This document shows, piece after piece, positions 13,192-23,669 of a DNA stretch of 64,000 nucleotides. Origin of the DNA: Berghia stephanieae (Eukaryota > Mollusca > Gastropoda > Nudibranchia > Aeolidiidae); the NCBI GenBank assembly GCA_034508935.3, contig CM067444.1, positions 75,209,367 through 75,273,366 of the forward strand. Direction: 5' to 3'. The position numbers and the translations under genes are program-made. The stretch's first letter is position 1. The number at the start of each line of letters is the position of its first letter. The notes below the pieces were generated by a model. It did not search any database. It was not told the origin of the DNA and saw nothing but the letters and a program-made list of their open reading frames with translations.

Positions 13192-14965
13192 CTAGGTTCC
13201 ATGCCTGGTCCAGGCTTCGGATACTGCATGAATTATCTCTCTCCATTCCTCCCTGTCTCTTGCTTTTTCAAACAGCTCTTGGATTGTTAGGTTGGTGAAG
13301 CCCTTCAGTTGGTCTATGAGTGTTTTTCTTTGTCTCCCCCGGGCGCGTTTACCAGGTATTTTTCCACAACTTGCCAGGTATTCCTTCTTATCTTTCCTTA
13401 CTATGTGTCCGAAAAAGGATAGTTGTCGATCCACTATTAAGGGCATTAGTTTCCTTTGTTGGTATGTTTGTTTTAGCACTTCTTCGTTCGTTTTGTGTGC
13501 AGTATACGATATTCTCTGCATCCTTCTCAAGCACCACATTTCAAAAGCTTCAATGTTCTTTTGTGTTTCTGCATTTGTAGTCCAGCTTTCGCATCCGTAT
13601 AACAAGATTGGCCACACGTAGCACTTCAAGACTCGGAATCTAATCCCGAACGACATCTGTTTGTTTTTCAAAATGTTTCCCAGGTCCATGAAGGCCTGTT
13701 TGGCTTGAGTTATTCTTGCTCGTATGTCTCGGTTACATCTTCCATCTGTTGTCACTATTGAACCTAGGTACTTAAAACTTTCTACGTTGGTAAGTTGCTC
13801 GCCGTGAATCGTTATATTGCAGGTGTTGTTGTTTTCGGGGTTTTTCTGTATTACCATGCATTCCGTTTTGGTGATATTCACTTCCATTCCCTTGGCTTCA
13901 CTATCTACTACCACTTTGTCAACAATCTTTTGAAGTTGGATTTCTGATGTTGCAATGAGTACCGTATCGTCTGCGTATCTTATATTATTTATGTTGTGAC
14001 CTCCCACTTTTATTCCCTCCATATTATTTATGCCCCTCATGATTGTTTCTTGGTATAGATTAAACAGATCTGGTGAGGCAACACACCCTTGACGGACTCC
14101 TTTCTTAATAGGAATGGAATTTCCTGTAGAGTTTCCGATTTTGATAGATGCCTGCTGGGTGTAGTATAATGTTTGCATGAGTCTGAGGTCTTTCTCATCA
14201 GCGCCAATGGAGTGCAGTTGTTTTAGTATTTCTTCGTGGCGTACTCTATCAAAAGCTTTTTTGTAGTCGACAAAACAGAGGTATAGTGGGGTCTGAACCT
14301 GTATAGCTCTTTCACTTAAAACACGGAGGAGGTATATTGCGTTCCTTGTCCCTCTGTCAGGTTGGAATCCATATTGTTCTTCTGCGATTTCGGGGTTAAT
14401 CTTATTCCTTAGCCTGTTGATAATTATACGCAACAGTATTTTGTTGATGTGGCTTATTAAACTTATAGTTCTAAAATTTTCGCATCTGACTGCACCTGCT
14501 TTCTTTGGTATTGCTATGAAAATAGAGTTACAGAGATCTTCTGGAATTTTCCCAGTATTGTATATATTGTTGAATAATATGTGAAGTTCATCAATTGCTA
14601 GATCTCCTAGGCTTTTTAATACCTCTACAGATATTTCATCAGGGCCTGTTGCTTTACCATCCCTCATTCGTTCCATGGCATGTTCAATTTCACTTTTGGT
14701 GATGTTTGGACCGCTTAATGGTTCTTTGAATTTCAGTGGTGGTTCATTTCTATTTGGATCATTGTACAGTTCGCCTATGTATTCTACCCATCGGCTTTCT
14801 ATATGTTGTTCTTCAAATAGCAGATCCCCTTGTTTGTTTTGGATACAACTTCCTGCTGCTTTGCTTTTCCTTTTCCCTGATAGTTCTTTTATTCTTTGGT
14901 GAGCTTGTTGGGGGTTGGGTTTGTATTCTCTTTCGATTTCGCAGCATTTCCAGTCTAGATAGTTC
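13192..14965 (-). pseudogene. RTE-type reverse transcriptase region
   Basis: The frame is open for 494 codons from the methionine at 14,676 to a TAG at 13,194-13,192, and continues open upstream to about 14,965 (SGKRKSKAAG, then QNKQGDLLFEEQ). Counting from the methionine at 14,676, RT motifs include FVDYKKAFD (residues 135-143, catalytic Asp), GVRQGCVASP (193-202) and YADD (234-237). The C-terminal part has YGCESW, a WCLRRMQR segment and the KRARGRQRKT basic stretch typical of RTE elements. The RT is largely intact, but the element lacks its 5' end and one single-base shift near 14,970 separates it from the endonuclease frame, so it cannot encode the full polyprotein. Confidence 0.9.
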
Positions 14966-14969
14966 TCCC

Positions 14970-15625
14970 TGTGCCTCGATGCATTTGGATTTAATGTGGT
15001 TGTTCAATGTTTGGTATTCTGCAGACCCTCTGTTGCATTTTCGTCTTTCTTCAAATAGGTTTAGAATTTCATTTGTCATCCATTCCTTTTTGCTGTTTAT
15101 TTGAGCTATTGGTAAATGTTTTTCTGCAGTTGCTTTGACACACTTTTGGAATATATCAAATTGTTTTTCACATTTTTCGTTATCAGGTTCACTTTGGCTT
15201 TGTATCATGAGTGCATTTTCAAATTCTTCTCTCATTTTTGTTTGTATGCCATTGTCTTTGCATAACCTGTAATCCATCTTTATTCTACCAGCTGTTCTCT
15301 GAATAGCTTTAAACTTTATCCTTACTGTACAAACAACTGGGACATGGTCACTGTCTACATCGGCGCCTGGGTAGGTTTTGCAATTTAATATGCCATTTCT
15401 GAATCTTGATGATACTGCTATAAAGTCTATCTGGTTCCTTGCTCTGTCCCCTGGTGATTGCCATGTCCAGGTTCTTCTTGGGTGTTGTTGAAACCAGGTG
15501 TTTGAAATCATTAATTTATTTGTTCTACACCAATCTGCCCAGATGTTTCCTCGTTCATTTCTGTCTCCGAGTCCATGTGGTCCGATTATGTCACCATCTC
15601 TGCCTCTGCCAATCTTAGCATTTAG
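14970..15625 (-). pseudogene. RTE endonuclease (APE-like) C-terminal part and linker
   Basis: An open frame upstream of the RT, starting LNAKIGRGRDG at the truncation point (about 15,623), then GDRNERGNIWADWC, ARNQIDFIAV and DSDHVPVVC. These are the APE-type endonuclease Asn, Asp and SDH motifs. The following 130 residues form the linker to the RT. A one-base shift near 14,970 separates this frame from the RT; downstream of it the correct linker continues in the RT frame (NYLDWKCCEIERE). Confidence 0.88.
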
Positions 15626-15796
15626 GTAAAACGAATACCTGGCCTTTAACAGCGTTGCCTCTGTCGGAAAAAAGCATATTAGTGCCTAACAGGCGTCATG
15701 TCTCGTCCTACATGTTAAGTGCGCAAGGGACTAAAGCGCTTTGAGCACGTGTTTAGTGGATATTGTGATATATAAATGTTCTAATTCAAAATTCAT
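15626..15796 (+). mobile_element. SINE-A copy, right part (split by the RTE LINE)
   Basis: This resumes with the duplicated GTAAAACGAAT, then ACCTGGCCTTTAACAGCG, TCTCTGTCGG, and the tail AAAGCGCTTTGAGCACG with GATATATAAATG. Head, body and tail line up with the uninterrupted copies at 23,670 and 26,018. Confidence 0.85.
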
Positions 15797-16465
15797 TTGC
15801 AAGTCTCAGGCTCACTACGACTTCAACCGTTTGGAGCCAATTGTTCACACGTTGGTATTTTAATCTCATTTGACCTACTGTGTTCAACCGGATTTATGGA
15901 GCAATTTAAAGCACTTAGCGCTGTATGACGCATGAGAGTGGAATATATGCTTTATATACGGGCATATCTAAAGTGTGAAAAAAAAATATATCTCAGAAGT
16001 TTAAAATACGCTAGCCATGGTCAATTAATTCCAGAAAAAGCCAGAAGTACTGAGAGGAGAAAGGGGAGACAAATTGATGGAGTAGTCAAGTGTTGGGAAT
16101 TACCCCCCCCCCCCCCCCTGCTGACAGGTGAAAGGGGGAGTGTCTGTGATGAGCAATGCACGCGTATTGAAACAACAACAGTAGCATGCATGGTATATTA
16201 CCACTTACTGGGAGATAAATACAACACGAGGTGATTACCTTTGGTGCTTTAATTCTATAATTCATCATACTTTGAAAGGGAGTGGTTGGTTACTAGATAT
16301 AGTATTTGCTGGCAAACTTGTTTAAAAGTCATTTAAAAGACATCATTTTAGGCTGTAAATTGTGTGTATTATGGTTAGTCCTTTGGCATTTTTTGGTGTA
16401 TGTATGTACTACTTGTATGTCGTTACTCGAATAGATATCTCTGGTTCTTGTAAGGCACAATACGC

Positions 16466-16757
16466 TTCAACAGTCGTGACGTCCCTTCCCTGATAAAGAC
16501 GCATAGTAACTTAGTAACTGCTTCTAAACTATCGGATGGAACAATGGCGGACGCCCTTATGAAATACTTCTCCGACGAGCCTTAAAGTGTATCCAGGGGA
16601 GAAAAACATTATAAATCTGATCATCTTTTGACTTTTATACATTCTGATCACATGACATGTGAATAAGTTCTAGCCAGCATGAAGAATAAAAAGTACCGAT
16701 TTTCTTTGTTTAGAACCAAGCTGTTCGTTGCTGGGCGGACGTGACATCATCCTATTG
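16466..16757 (+). mobile_element. MITE family F4
   Basis: About 290 bp, starting TTCAACAGTCGTGACGTCCC; the interior has ACTTAGTAACTGCTTCTAAA and GAAATACTTCTCCGACG, and it ends GCGGACGTGACATCATCCTA. The two ends are imperfect inverted repeats. The same sequence recurs at 22,181 and 26,625. Confidence 0.75.
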
Positions 16758-16892
16758 CTCACTTACGTATCTCACTCACAGACCTCAATGATGTCATCTT
16801 TATTCATTCTGTAATGGTTGAGAACAAGTAGGATATGTGGTCTAGCGTCTCTCTTCTATTAAGACTGGAGTGAACTCTAACTTTTGAGCTTT

Positions 16893-17185
16893 TTTGTGGC
16901 GCAATATTCACTAAACGTGCTCAAAGATCTTTACAGGAGCTCCTTGACCAACAGCAACACGTAACATGTAGAACGGGACATGACGCCTGTTTGGCGATAT
17001 TGCAATGTTTTCCGACAGATACAATGCTGTTAACGACCAGGTATTCATTTTACACCTGAGTACGATGAGAGAATGTGAGTAAAGAGCCTTTTCCAAGGAC
17101 TCAACGACACGCCGAGAGAAGCTTTAACCCAGAACCCGATCCTAAAGCGATTTCCAGACCACTAGACCAGATAGCTGTATTTGAT
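16893..17185 (-). mobile_element. SINE-A, near full length, minus strand
   Basis: On the plus strand it runs tail first: GGCGCAATATTCACTAAACG, CGTAACATGTAGAACGGGAC, then GTGAGTAAAGAGCCTTTTCC, and the head CCACTAGACCAGATAGCTG, which is the reverse of the A-box region. The B-box region is degraded. Confidence 0.85.
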
Positions 17186-17214
17186 GTTGAAAATTTTAAT
17201 CTTGAGTTAAAATA

Positions 17215-17690
17215 CGTTTTGTTTACTTTTAAGGGTTTTTCGACGCTTGTGACATGTTTAGGTCATTTAAGCGCCAGTAAAAGGGAAGAAAAGGGATAGT
17301 GAAACTATTCTAGGAATACATTTAAAGGAGAAGAGAAAAAAGTAAGACAAAGAGGAATTGGTTCAAATAAGGAACAGAGGTAGATTCCAAGAGCACACCA
17401 TTAATGTACTTAGTTTGAGATCACCTAAAAGTCTCATCCAGACACCAACACAGAATTCTACCAAGAGGAATACACTCAAATGTTTACAAAATATATCCAA
17501 AACAGAATGCGTAATTAGCAACACATAAAAGAGAAATGATCAACAAGGAAAAAAAATATCATCTCTCAAAACTTATACTTAACATTTTACTGTTTCCCCT
17601 TCAGCTAAGTACTCCGGCAAGGACCAGGACAAAACCAAGCAATATCATTCCAAGACAAAGACAGAAAACAACTCGGAAAATAGATATAGG
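17215..17690 (+). repeat. Dispersed repeat R6, copy 1
   Basis: Shares a long series of segments, in the same order, with 19,440 and 29,425: AAAAGGGAAGAAAAGGGATA, GGTTCAAATAAGGAACAGAG, GAATACACTCAAATGTTTAC and CAAGACAAAGACAGAAAAC. About 475 bp, no long frame. No terminal repeats recognised, so the class is unknown. Confidence 0.75.
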
Positions 17691-18118
17691 GGATAGAAGA
17701 TTCAACGTGACCTCCTGCCCACCATGGGAGCTCAAAGACCCGACCCAGGAGTTAAAATATGGAACTTTTGTCAATTTAAAATGCTTATTATGACACTTAG
17801 GCATTTACTGGAATAAAAAGGATTGCTTTTTAAAAGTTAAATTAATAAATGCTTATTAAATCTATTGTGTTTTGATCATTTAAAAGATAAAAGCTACATG
17901 TAACTTTTAAAATAAGCAATCTTGATTTCAGTATGGTGGCATAAGATACCCCGAGTGGCCTAGTAATCTGGTAGTTGATATAGTCTCTTATAATGTAAAA
18001 ATAAAAAGATAAATTTCGTATTTCTGATTATTTTTAGGTTACTCTAGAGGTAGTATTTTCTTCACATTGCCATCGTGGACTGAGGCGTTGGTATCACATT
18101 TATATATTAAAAAAAAAA

Positions 18119-18356
18119 TAGTCCCTCAATGTACTGTTATAAGGTCCATGGAGATTATTCCGGTTTCTATAACGTTAACCGGACAATAGCAAGTGCTTGC
18201 TACACTTAAAATAGGATGCTAGTCTATATTATGGTGGGGTACTTTCCGCCAGATCTGACAGACCCAACCAACCAATCACTGCTGGATGGATGGGGGCAGG
18301 GGGGAAGGGAGTCGACACTGGTCCGTCTACTCTACCGACTGAGCTATCGGAACCCC
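18119..18356 (-). mobile_element. SINE-C, tRNA-derived, minus strand
   Basis: Read on the minus strand, the head GGTTCCGATAGCTCAGTCGG contains a standard tRNA A box (TAGCTCAGTCGG). The body includes CAGATCTGGCGGAAAGTACC and GCAAGCACTTGCTATTGTCC. The 3' end reads GACCTTATAACAG and GAGGGACTA. The second copy at 60,315 has the same ends. Confidence 0.8.
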
Positions 18357-18591
18357 AAATGACAATATGAGAATAATATAACCTTATTTACTATAATTTA
18401 TAGACATATTCTAAGCATTTTACAATATTTATTTCAATTATCGGGCAAGTAACACTTAATGAATTGTACGCAAAAACCTGATTTAAAAGAGCTTGTAAAA
18501 TAGTTTATATAAATAGAACTCTTGTTTTATATGACAGGGAAGCCAAATGATGTCGACATAAGTGACGTCTTGGTTAGAGAACTGGTCGGAA

Positions 18592-18640
18592 AATTGTGAC
18601 CCATCTAGTCAAACTGGTATTATTGCGTCAGGATAAACCA
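18592..18640. mobile_element. F5 terminus, solo
   Basis: TTGTGACCCATCTAGTCAAA, then CTGGTATTATTGCGTCAGGA, a left terminus. A second solo left terminus is at 37,065-37,112 (TTGTGACCTGTTTCATCAAA, ACGGTATTATTGTCGGGG). Confidence 0.45.
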
Positions 18641-18690
18641 GTTGGAATGGATTGATTTACAATTTGAAATTGACAGAACAATTGAATCGA

Positions 18691-18831
18691 CCCCCCCCCC
18701 GACCCCCCACCTGAAATCTTGATTGATAGGGAAGAAAAGTTATGACATCAAAATCCTCCTTTGGTCTAAATCTTGGAATGTGTATGTAACCAGACCATCG
18801 GAGTTCTAATATAATGGCTACATAAGGTGTA

Positions 18832-18862
<31 letters not shown>
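18691..18862. repeat. polyC and polyT tracts
   Basis: A polyC tract at 18,690-18,708 and a polyT tract of about 27 bp at 18,836-18,862. The polyT is followed by GTTGCTTAGATCTCTCACAT, which recurs inverted at 28,852-28,915, so the polyT may be the end of a small retroposon. Confidence 0.7.
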
Positions 18863-19439
18863 GTTGCTTAGATCTCTCACATTGAGGTTAGAGACCGTAA
18901 AAAAAAACAGCATTAACAAAAATAGTAATAATCAATATACCTAAAGTCTAAGCTAATATAATACAGGCAACAGCAGAGATTTACAGAAAAAATACCTGTC
19001 AAATCATCACAAACCAAGAGCGATAGTGTAAGGAAGAGAAACGAATACTACGATAACATGAATATTTTCGTGCGATGTAAGGAATCTTGAGTACGGACGT
19101 AAAAGAGCAGATATATCTTATGACGACCAGCATTAATTTAGACTAGAAAATAAAATACTATCATTCTGACACCAGAAGATGAAATACACAAGGTATGTAT
19201 CCAGTTCTCCGGAAGAGAGGATTTACACTTCCAATGAAATAGGAACCAGTTTTTTGACATCACACTTTTCTTTTCACTATTCTTTGCGGTTTAAGAACGA
19301 ACCCTCTTCAATTACTCCCATCAATGGAAGTGTTTAATTAAACTCACGTTTTATAAATAAGGGGAAGACGTTGCCGAGCAGTGAAAGTATTACAGTGTGG
19401 TTTGGGTGGGGTCCCAAGTTCGTTCGTTTGTCTTATTTT

Positions 19440-19800
19440 TAGAGGGTATACTTGCAGCACTATTCAGTCATTTCAACGGTAGTGAAAAGGAAGATGAAAG
19501 AGGAAAAGTTGTAGATCTGAAGATAAAAGCACCAACGAAAAAGCAAGACAAAGGAAACTGGTTTAAATAAGGAACAGAAGATTCCACGATCAAGCCACTG
19601 ATATCCTATTTTGACAATACCTAAGTATCCCATCCAAGCACAAGCAAAGGATCTCGCTAAAATGAATACACTCGAATGTTTACAAAGTAAAATATATTTA
19701 AATCATGAAAGCACGTAATAGAGTATTTGATTTAACAAGAAAAATATCACCTTGTAGTAAAAAAAAAAACAAACAAAAAACCATTTTAAATAAAATAACC
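19440..19800 (+). repeat. Dispersed repeat R6, copy 2
   Basis: Same order of segments: GTGAAAAGGAAGATGAAAG, GGTTTAAATAAGGAACAGAA, GAATACACTCGAATGTTTAC, ending in an A-rich stretch. The distal part containing the AGACAAAGACAG segment is absent here; an F3 MITE begins at 19,843. Confidence 0.7.
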
Positions 19801-19842
19801 TTGCCCCGACAAAATGCCGGTTGGACACGAATGGTCACAATT

Positions 19843-19998
19843 GACGTGTACTTATTTGCAGGTCTGATAGCCCAATTCCTTGGGGCTCATTGTTGTAATG
19901 GAAATCTCAAAATAAGACGCAATATATTGTCCATTACAACAATTTAAACTAGGCCCATAAGTGGGTTCGGATGTCAGACCTGCATATGTGCACACGTC
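19843..19998. mobile_element. MITE family F3 with target duplication
   Basis: A 156-bp element with termini GACGTGTACTTATTTGCAGG and, in reverse, GACGTGTGCACATATGCAGG, followed by GTCTGATAGCCCAA-type sequence. It is flanked by the perfect direct repeat GGTCACAATT (19,833-19,842 and 19,999-20,008). The long termini and 8-10-bp duplication suggest a hAT- or Mutator-type non-autonomous element. Confidence 0.85.
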
Positions 19999-20165
19999 GG
20001 TCACAATTAATCAAATTTCAACCAGTCAGCTCCAAAACTCCCAAAATTCATTCAAAGCAGAATTTCTATTCTTATTTTCTCTTCTTTTTTTAAAGGAATA
20101 TAGAAAAGTTACAGGAAGTCAACACATGCATAGTCTTAAGATTCAAATCGGGTTATATTTCATAC

Positions 20166-20333
20166 GACGTGTACATATCTGCAGGTCTAATAACCCAAAC
20201 GTTATAGTCTAATTGTTGTAATCGAAATACACTCACAAAACATCGTAAGATATTCTCAATTACACCAGCCAATGGTAAAACGAAGCCATAATTGCGTCCA
20301 TTCAGTTATCAGACCTGCAAATACTTACACATC
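20166..20333. mobile_element. MITE family F3, second copy
   Basis: A 168-bp element with GACGTGTACATATCTGCAGG at the left and, in reverse, GATGTGTAAGTATTTGCAGG at the right, both followed by TCTGATAAC-like sequence. The flanks TTTCATAC and TTTTATAC suggest an 8-9-bp duplication with one change. The gap to the first copy is only 0.17 kb. Confidence 0.8.
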
Positions 20334-20834
20334 GATTTTATACAATTTAGTCTAAAAGTTCAGCGAGGTTAACAGTCAAATATTTAAGAGGTAGAAAAAA
20401 AAAAGAAAGAAAAAGAATAACTGCAGACACAGACGCAGACAAAAGTCATAACGGTAAGGTAAAAATCCACGTGCTTAACTTTTTTAAAATTTCAAGGTCG
20501 TCGCCAAAATATCAAGTTTACCATACCCGTCCCCGGGGAGATAACTCCCCCTGCTGACTTGGGGTTAATCGTTTGGGTATAATTCCTCTGAGACTTTTAC
20601 AGAGTTCGAAAACCATTTTTCTCTCATTCTTAAATATTTCTCTTTTCGTCGTTGTTGCAGCCTGCCGCATGCCTCATACTCGCAGACAGACAGGTAGACC
20701 TCGTATTAACCCCGTTAAGCGTGAGCAGGTTGGTTCAAATGCTTTGCACTCAATGGAATAACAATTGGAAAATGAATAGCTTTCCATGGAAAACCCATTG
20801 GAAAAACTTAAAAGATTAGGAGTTTTGAGCAGGC

Positions 20835-20935
<101 letters not shown>

Positions 20936-21196
20936 TGAGAGATGAAGTAGAGAGACGAGAGACTGTATGAGAGAAGAGCGCAGAATAATTGCAATCACTC
21001 AAACGTATCACACTTAGTTTAGCGTAAATTGATTTATGTCAACATTAAGACTTATCTATAAGTTTTGCCTAAGAAAATAATTTGTGACCCACCATCTCAA
21101 AGCGGTATTATTTCGGGATGACCTAGATGTTAAAAATTGAATGTATAATCACGAATACAACACATTTGACATGGGGTTAATTTCTATTGACGATAT

Positions 21197-21412
21197 GCGT
21201 TTAGGTGAAGTACTCACAACATCCGCCATCCGGATATATAACGTACCAACCCACAAAACTGTTTACAGTCAGTTATAATTTAGTGCGAAGTAATCACCAA
21301 AAATGGTTGTCTAAAAACAATAACAAATATATAAGCGCACAGAGCACGTCATCGTCATGATTATGCGCTATAGAAATGCTATTTATCAAGTGACGTCAAT
21401 TTCGCTCCCTCT
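21197..21412 (+). mobile_element. MITE family F2, diverged and interrupted
   Basis: Interior matches ACATCCGCCATCCGGATATA and ATAACGTACCAACCCACAAA, and ends AAGTGACGTCAATTTCGCTC. A short SINE-A tail piece (21,330-21,382, GCGCTATAGAAATGCT) lies within it. Confidence 0.65.
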
Positions 21413-21530
21413 ATCCGTTTTGGTATATTATAAATAGAATGTGTCACATTGCAAAACACTGAAAGTTGATAGTTAGTCCCCGTCACTGTATTCCTAAATT
21501 CACTTTTCGGGTTATGATTCATCCGGATAT

Positions 21531-21700
21531 GGGAGAAGCGTGGCTCGGTGGTACTTATCCGGAAAGTACCGAGTTCGATCACCTCGCCCTGGCTCAAATT
21601 ACGGCGCTGCACTGCGGATGACGCCTGGGTTATTCCAGTCTTCCCTTGGAATAGACCCAAGAGACAAATTTCCCCTATGGGATAAATAAATAGTATATTA
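21531..21700 (+). mobile_element. SINE-B, tRNA-derived with ATAAATAAA-type tail
   Basis: Head GCGTGGCTCGGTGGTACTTA and GAGTTCGATCACCTCGCCC (near A and B boxes), body ATGACGCCTGGGTTATTCCA. The end AAATTTCCCCTATGGGATAA, then ATAAATAGTAT, resembles a 3' tail common in marine-animal retroposons. One copy only in this window. Confidence 0.65.
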
Positions 21701-22180
21701 TTTTTCTTAATATAATTATATAATACCGTTTGAAGACGGTGGGTGATAATTACATCAATTGATTAAAACGTCATCTATTTTTTTTTTATCTTCATCTTTT
21801 GATATTCAGATGATCGCAGAGAGAAGAGAAAAGGGGAAGCAACTGGGTGGTTAATTTGATTGACTGAATTATTGATTGATTGACTGTTTATATACGCCGA
21901 AATGGGTAGATAATCAATTTTGATTTTTAAAAACCGTTGAGATCGTATTCCAATGCTAATTGAAAAACAACAATAACAACAAAACAACAACAACATCAAA
22001 TAATAATCTCCAACTTATTAAAAAGTATTTTTTTAAAACATACAAACAAAAACCAAATCAATGAAAAACAACAAAAAAACTAAAAACGTGCCATTAAGAA
22101 ATACATCTGCTAGAAACAGCAGGTTGGTTTCATTTCATCATCCTCCTCTTGGGCAATATTACATACCTACCCCAACAGGA

Positions 22181-22420
22181 TTTAATAGTCTGATGTCACG
22201 TCCGCCCAGCAACGAGCAGCTTGGTTCTAAACAAAGAAAATCCGGTACTTTTTATTCTTCATTCTGGCTCGACCTTTTTCACGTGTCATGTGATCAGAAT
22301 GTATAAAGGTCAAAACATTATCAGATTTATAATGCTTTTTTCCTCTGGATACACTTTTATGCTCGTCGGAGAAGTATTTCGTAAGGGCGTCCGCCATTGG
22401 TCCGATAGTTTAGCGAGAAC
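22181..22420 (-). mobile_element. MITE family F4, minus strand, 5'-truncated
   Basis: Starts TTTAATAGTCTGATGTCACG and continues through GCAACGAGCAGCTTGGTTCT to GGTCCGATAGTTTAGC, then stops short of the other terminus. It abuts the F2 tail-to-tail pair that begins near 22,430. Confidence 0.75.
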
Positions 22421-22493
22421 TGCTAATAAAAATGGCTGCTAAAAACAATAATGTCAATATAGAGCTGAGTGACGTCAATTTCATTCCCTCTGT

Positions 22494-22691
22494 AGATAGA
22501 ACGAAGTTGTCACTCGGGACTTTGTTATTATTTGTTTGTTTTTTGTGCCATCCGCGTTTATGAGTAATTCTCACTAAACTGTATTAACCGGACTATAAAC
22601 GATCATGGTTACATAAAGTTTTGTGTGTTGGTCCATTATACTTCCGGATGGCAATGTTGTGAGATTCTTATCCAAGCGCAACCTACCTATA
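22494..22691 (-). mobile_element. MITE family F2, minus strand
   Basis: Reverse-oriented F2 copy: TAGATAGAACGAAG at the left, CGCAACCTACCTA at the right, interior TCACTAAACTGTATTAACCG and ATACTTCCGGATGGCAATGT. It abuts the 3' end of a plus-strand F2 fragment (about 22,430-22,493, TGAGTGACGTCAATTTCATT), so the two form a tail-to-tail pair. Confidence 0.78.
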
Positions 22692-23084
22692 AGTACTCAG
22701 TTACACTTCACGGGCATTTTATCGACTATATTCCATCATAATGGTAATTCATAGGGAAATGCTTTATTGAGAGATGGATGAGCACCAACCCCTGTTGGAC
22801 TGTGAAGACGTAGTGAATGTCTCTTTTCTACAATGACACATCCATCATCACACACGAACTCCATTCATCTTTCGTATCCACCGTGCCCATGAGTCCCACA
22901 TCGCAGATATCACCACACTCAACCACAGAGGTTAAAGGGCACAGAGGAGAGGAGGTCGAAGGGTCAGATCTCAGGACAAGAGCGATGACATGACATCAGC
23001 GGTTTTGCTTGCTCGAATTATGGATATAAATAAAATATTTCCCATATTTATTATATTATACCCCATTTTAGTCTACACTTTTGC

Positions 23085-23186
23085 AGTTTTGTAGAGCTCT
23101 CCAGGATATTCGCTTTCGGACCTGTAGGTCCATGGTTCAAGTCCCACTCTGAGCGGCGCAAAGTTGAATCATTGGTGAAACCTCTA
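23085..23186 (+). mobile_element. SINE-A copy, 5' part (split by a TA-targeting MITE)
   Basis: A tRNA-like head with TTCGCTTTCGGACCTGTAGG and GGTTCAAGTCCCACTCTGAG, ending GGTGAAACCTCTA at the MITE. The rest of the body follows the MITE at 23,375. Confidence 0.82.
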
Positions 23187-23374
23187 TAGATAGAATGCGC
23201 TTGGCCAAGGAGTTCACAACATTGCCATCCGGAAGTATAACGGACCAACACACAAACTCTGTGTAACCATGAACTTTTATAGTCTGGTTAATACAGTTTA
23301 GTGAGAACAACTCACAAACGCGGATGGCAAAAACAATAACAAAGGCCTGAGTGACGTCATCTGCATACTATCTA
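23187..23374 (+). mobile_element. MITE family F2 inserted in a SINE
   Basis: A 188-bp element with termini TAGATAGAATGC and GCATACTATCTA, a 12-bp inverted repeat with one ambiguous position, flanked by TA on both sides. No coding capacity. TA duplication and short termini suggest a Tc1/mariner-type non-autonomous element. Confidence 0.82.
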
Positions 23375-23440
23375 TAGTCACATTCTCTCATCTTCACTTA
23401 AGTGTAAAATCATAACTGGCCGTAACCAGCGTTGAAAAAA
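23375..23440 (+). mobile_element. SINE-A copy, 3' part after the MITE
   Basis: TCACATTCTCTCATCTTCAC, then AAGTGTAAAATCATAACTGG and CGTAACCAGCGTTG continue the SINE body exactly where the 5' part stops. The distal tail is not recognisable. Confidence 0.78.
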
Positions 23441-23669
23441 ATAACCAGCAGATTATGTAATCTTTACGTCTGTCGGGAAATTACGTGATGTTTTAACGTT
23501 CTGACTGTTGTTATTGGCTGAAGAAGGGTTTTAAGCTCGAAAGTCTCCGTGTTTGTGATTTTGTTCTCTTTTTTAAAAAAGTTGTTAAACTTAATTTTGT
23601 ACAATATCTATTACAGTTCACACATTATAGCAGCTTTGGGTTCATATTAGCTGGTATGGAAAAGGCCAT

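Larger units (their letters stand above)
13182..15625 (-). mobile_element. RTE/BovB-like LINE, 5'-truncated, inserted in a SINE
   Basis: A 2.44-kb non-LTR retrotransposon on the minus strand. It is flanked by a perfect 11-bp direct repeat, GTAAAACGAAT, at 13,171-13,181 and 15,626-15,636, which is its target-site duplication. The 3' end is a short AAG-type tail (TCTTCTTCTTCTA on the plus strand). The 5' end starts inside the endonuclease domain, so it is truncated, as is usual after target-primed reverse transcription. Both flanks are halves of one SINE. The reverse transcriptase resembles the RTE clade including BovB, notably YADDTVLIA, YGCESW and the C-terminal REEWREIIH segment. Confidence 0.93.
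21083..21755. mobile_element. MITE family F5 ends enclosing other insertions
   Basis: Left end TTTGTGACCCACCATCTCAA with AGCGGTATTATTTCGGGATG; right end ATAATACCGTTTGAAGACGG and TGGGTGATAATTACA. Between them are an F2 copy and SINE-B, which account for most of the extra length. Confidence 0.6.

Noticed and set aside
13292-15104. Plus-strand open frames across the RTE LINE
   Set aside because: They are antisense shadows of the reverse transcriptase and endonuclease frames.
22840-22990. Possible exon on the minus strand (DEW...C pattern)
   Set aside because: The expected cysteine after DE is Trp, the frame stops soon after, and there are no good splice sites.
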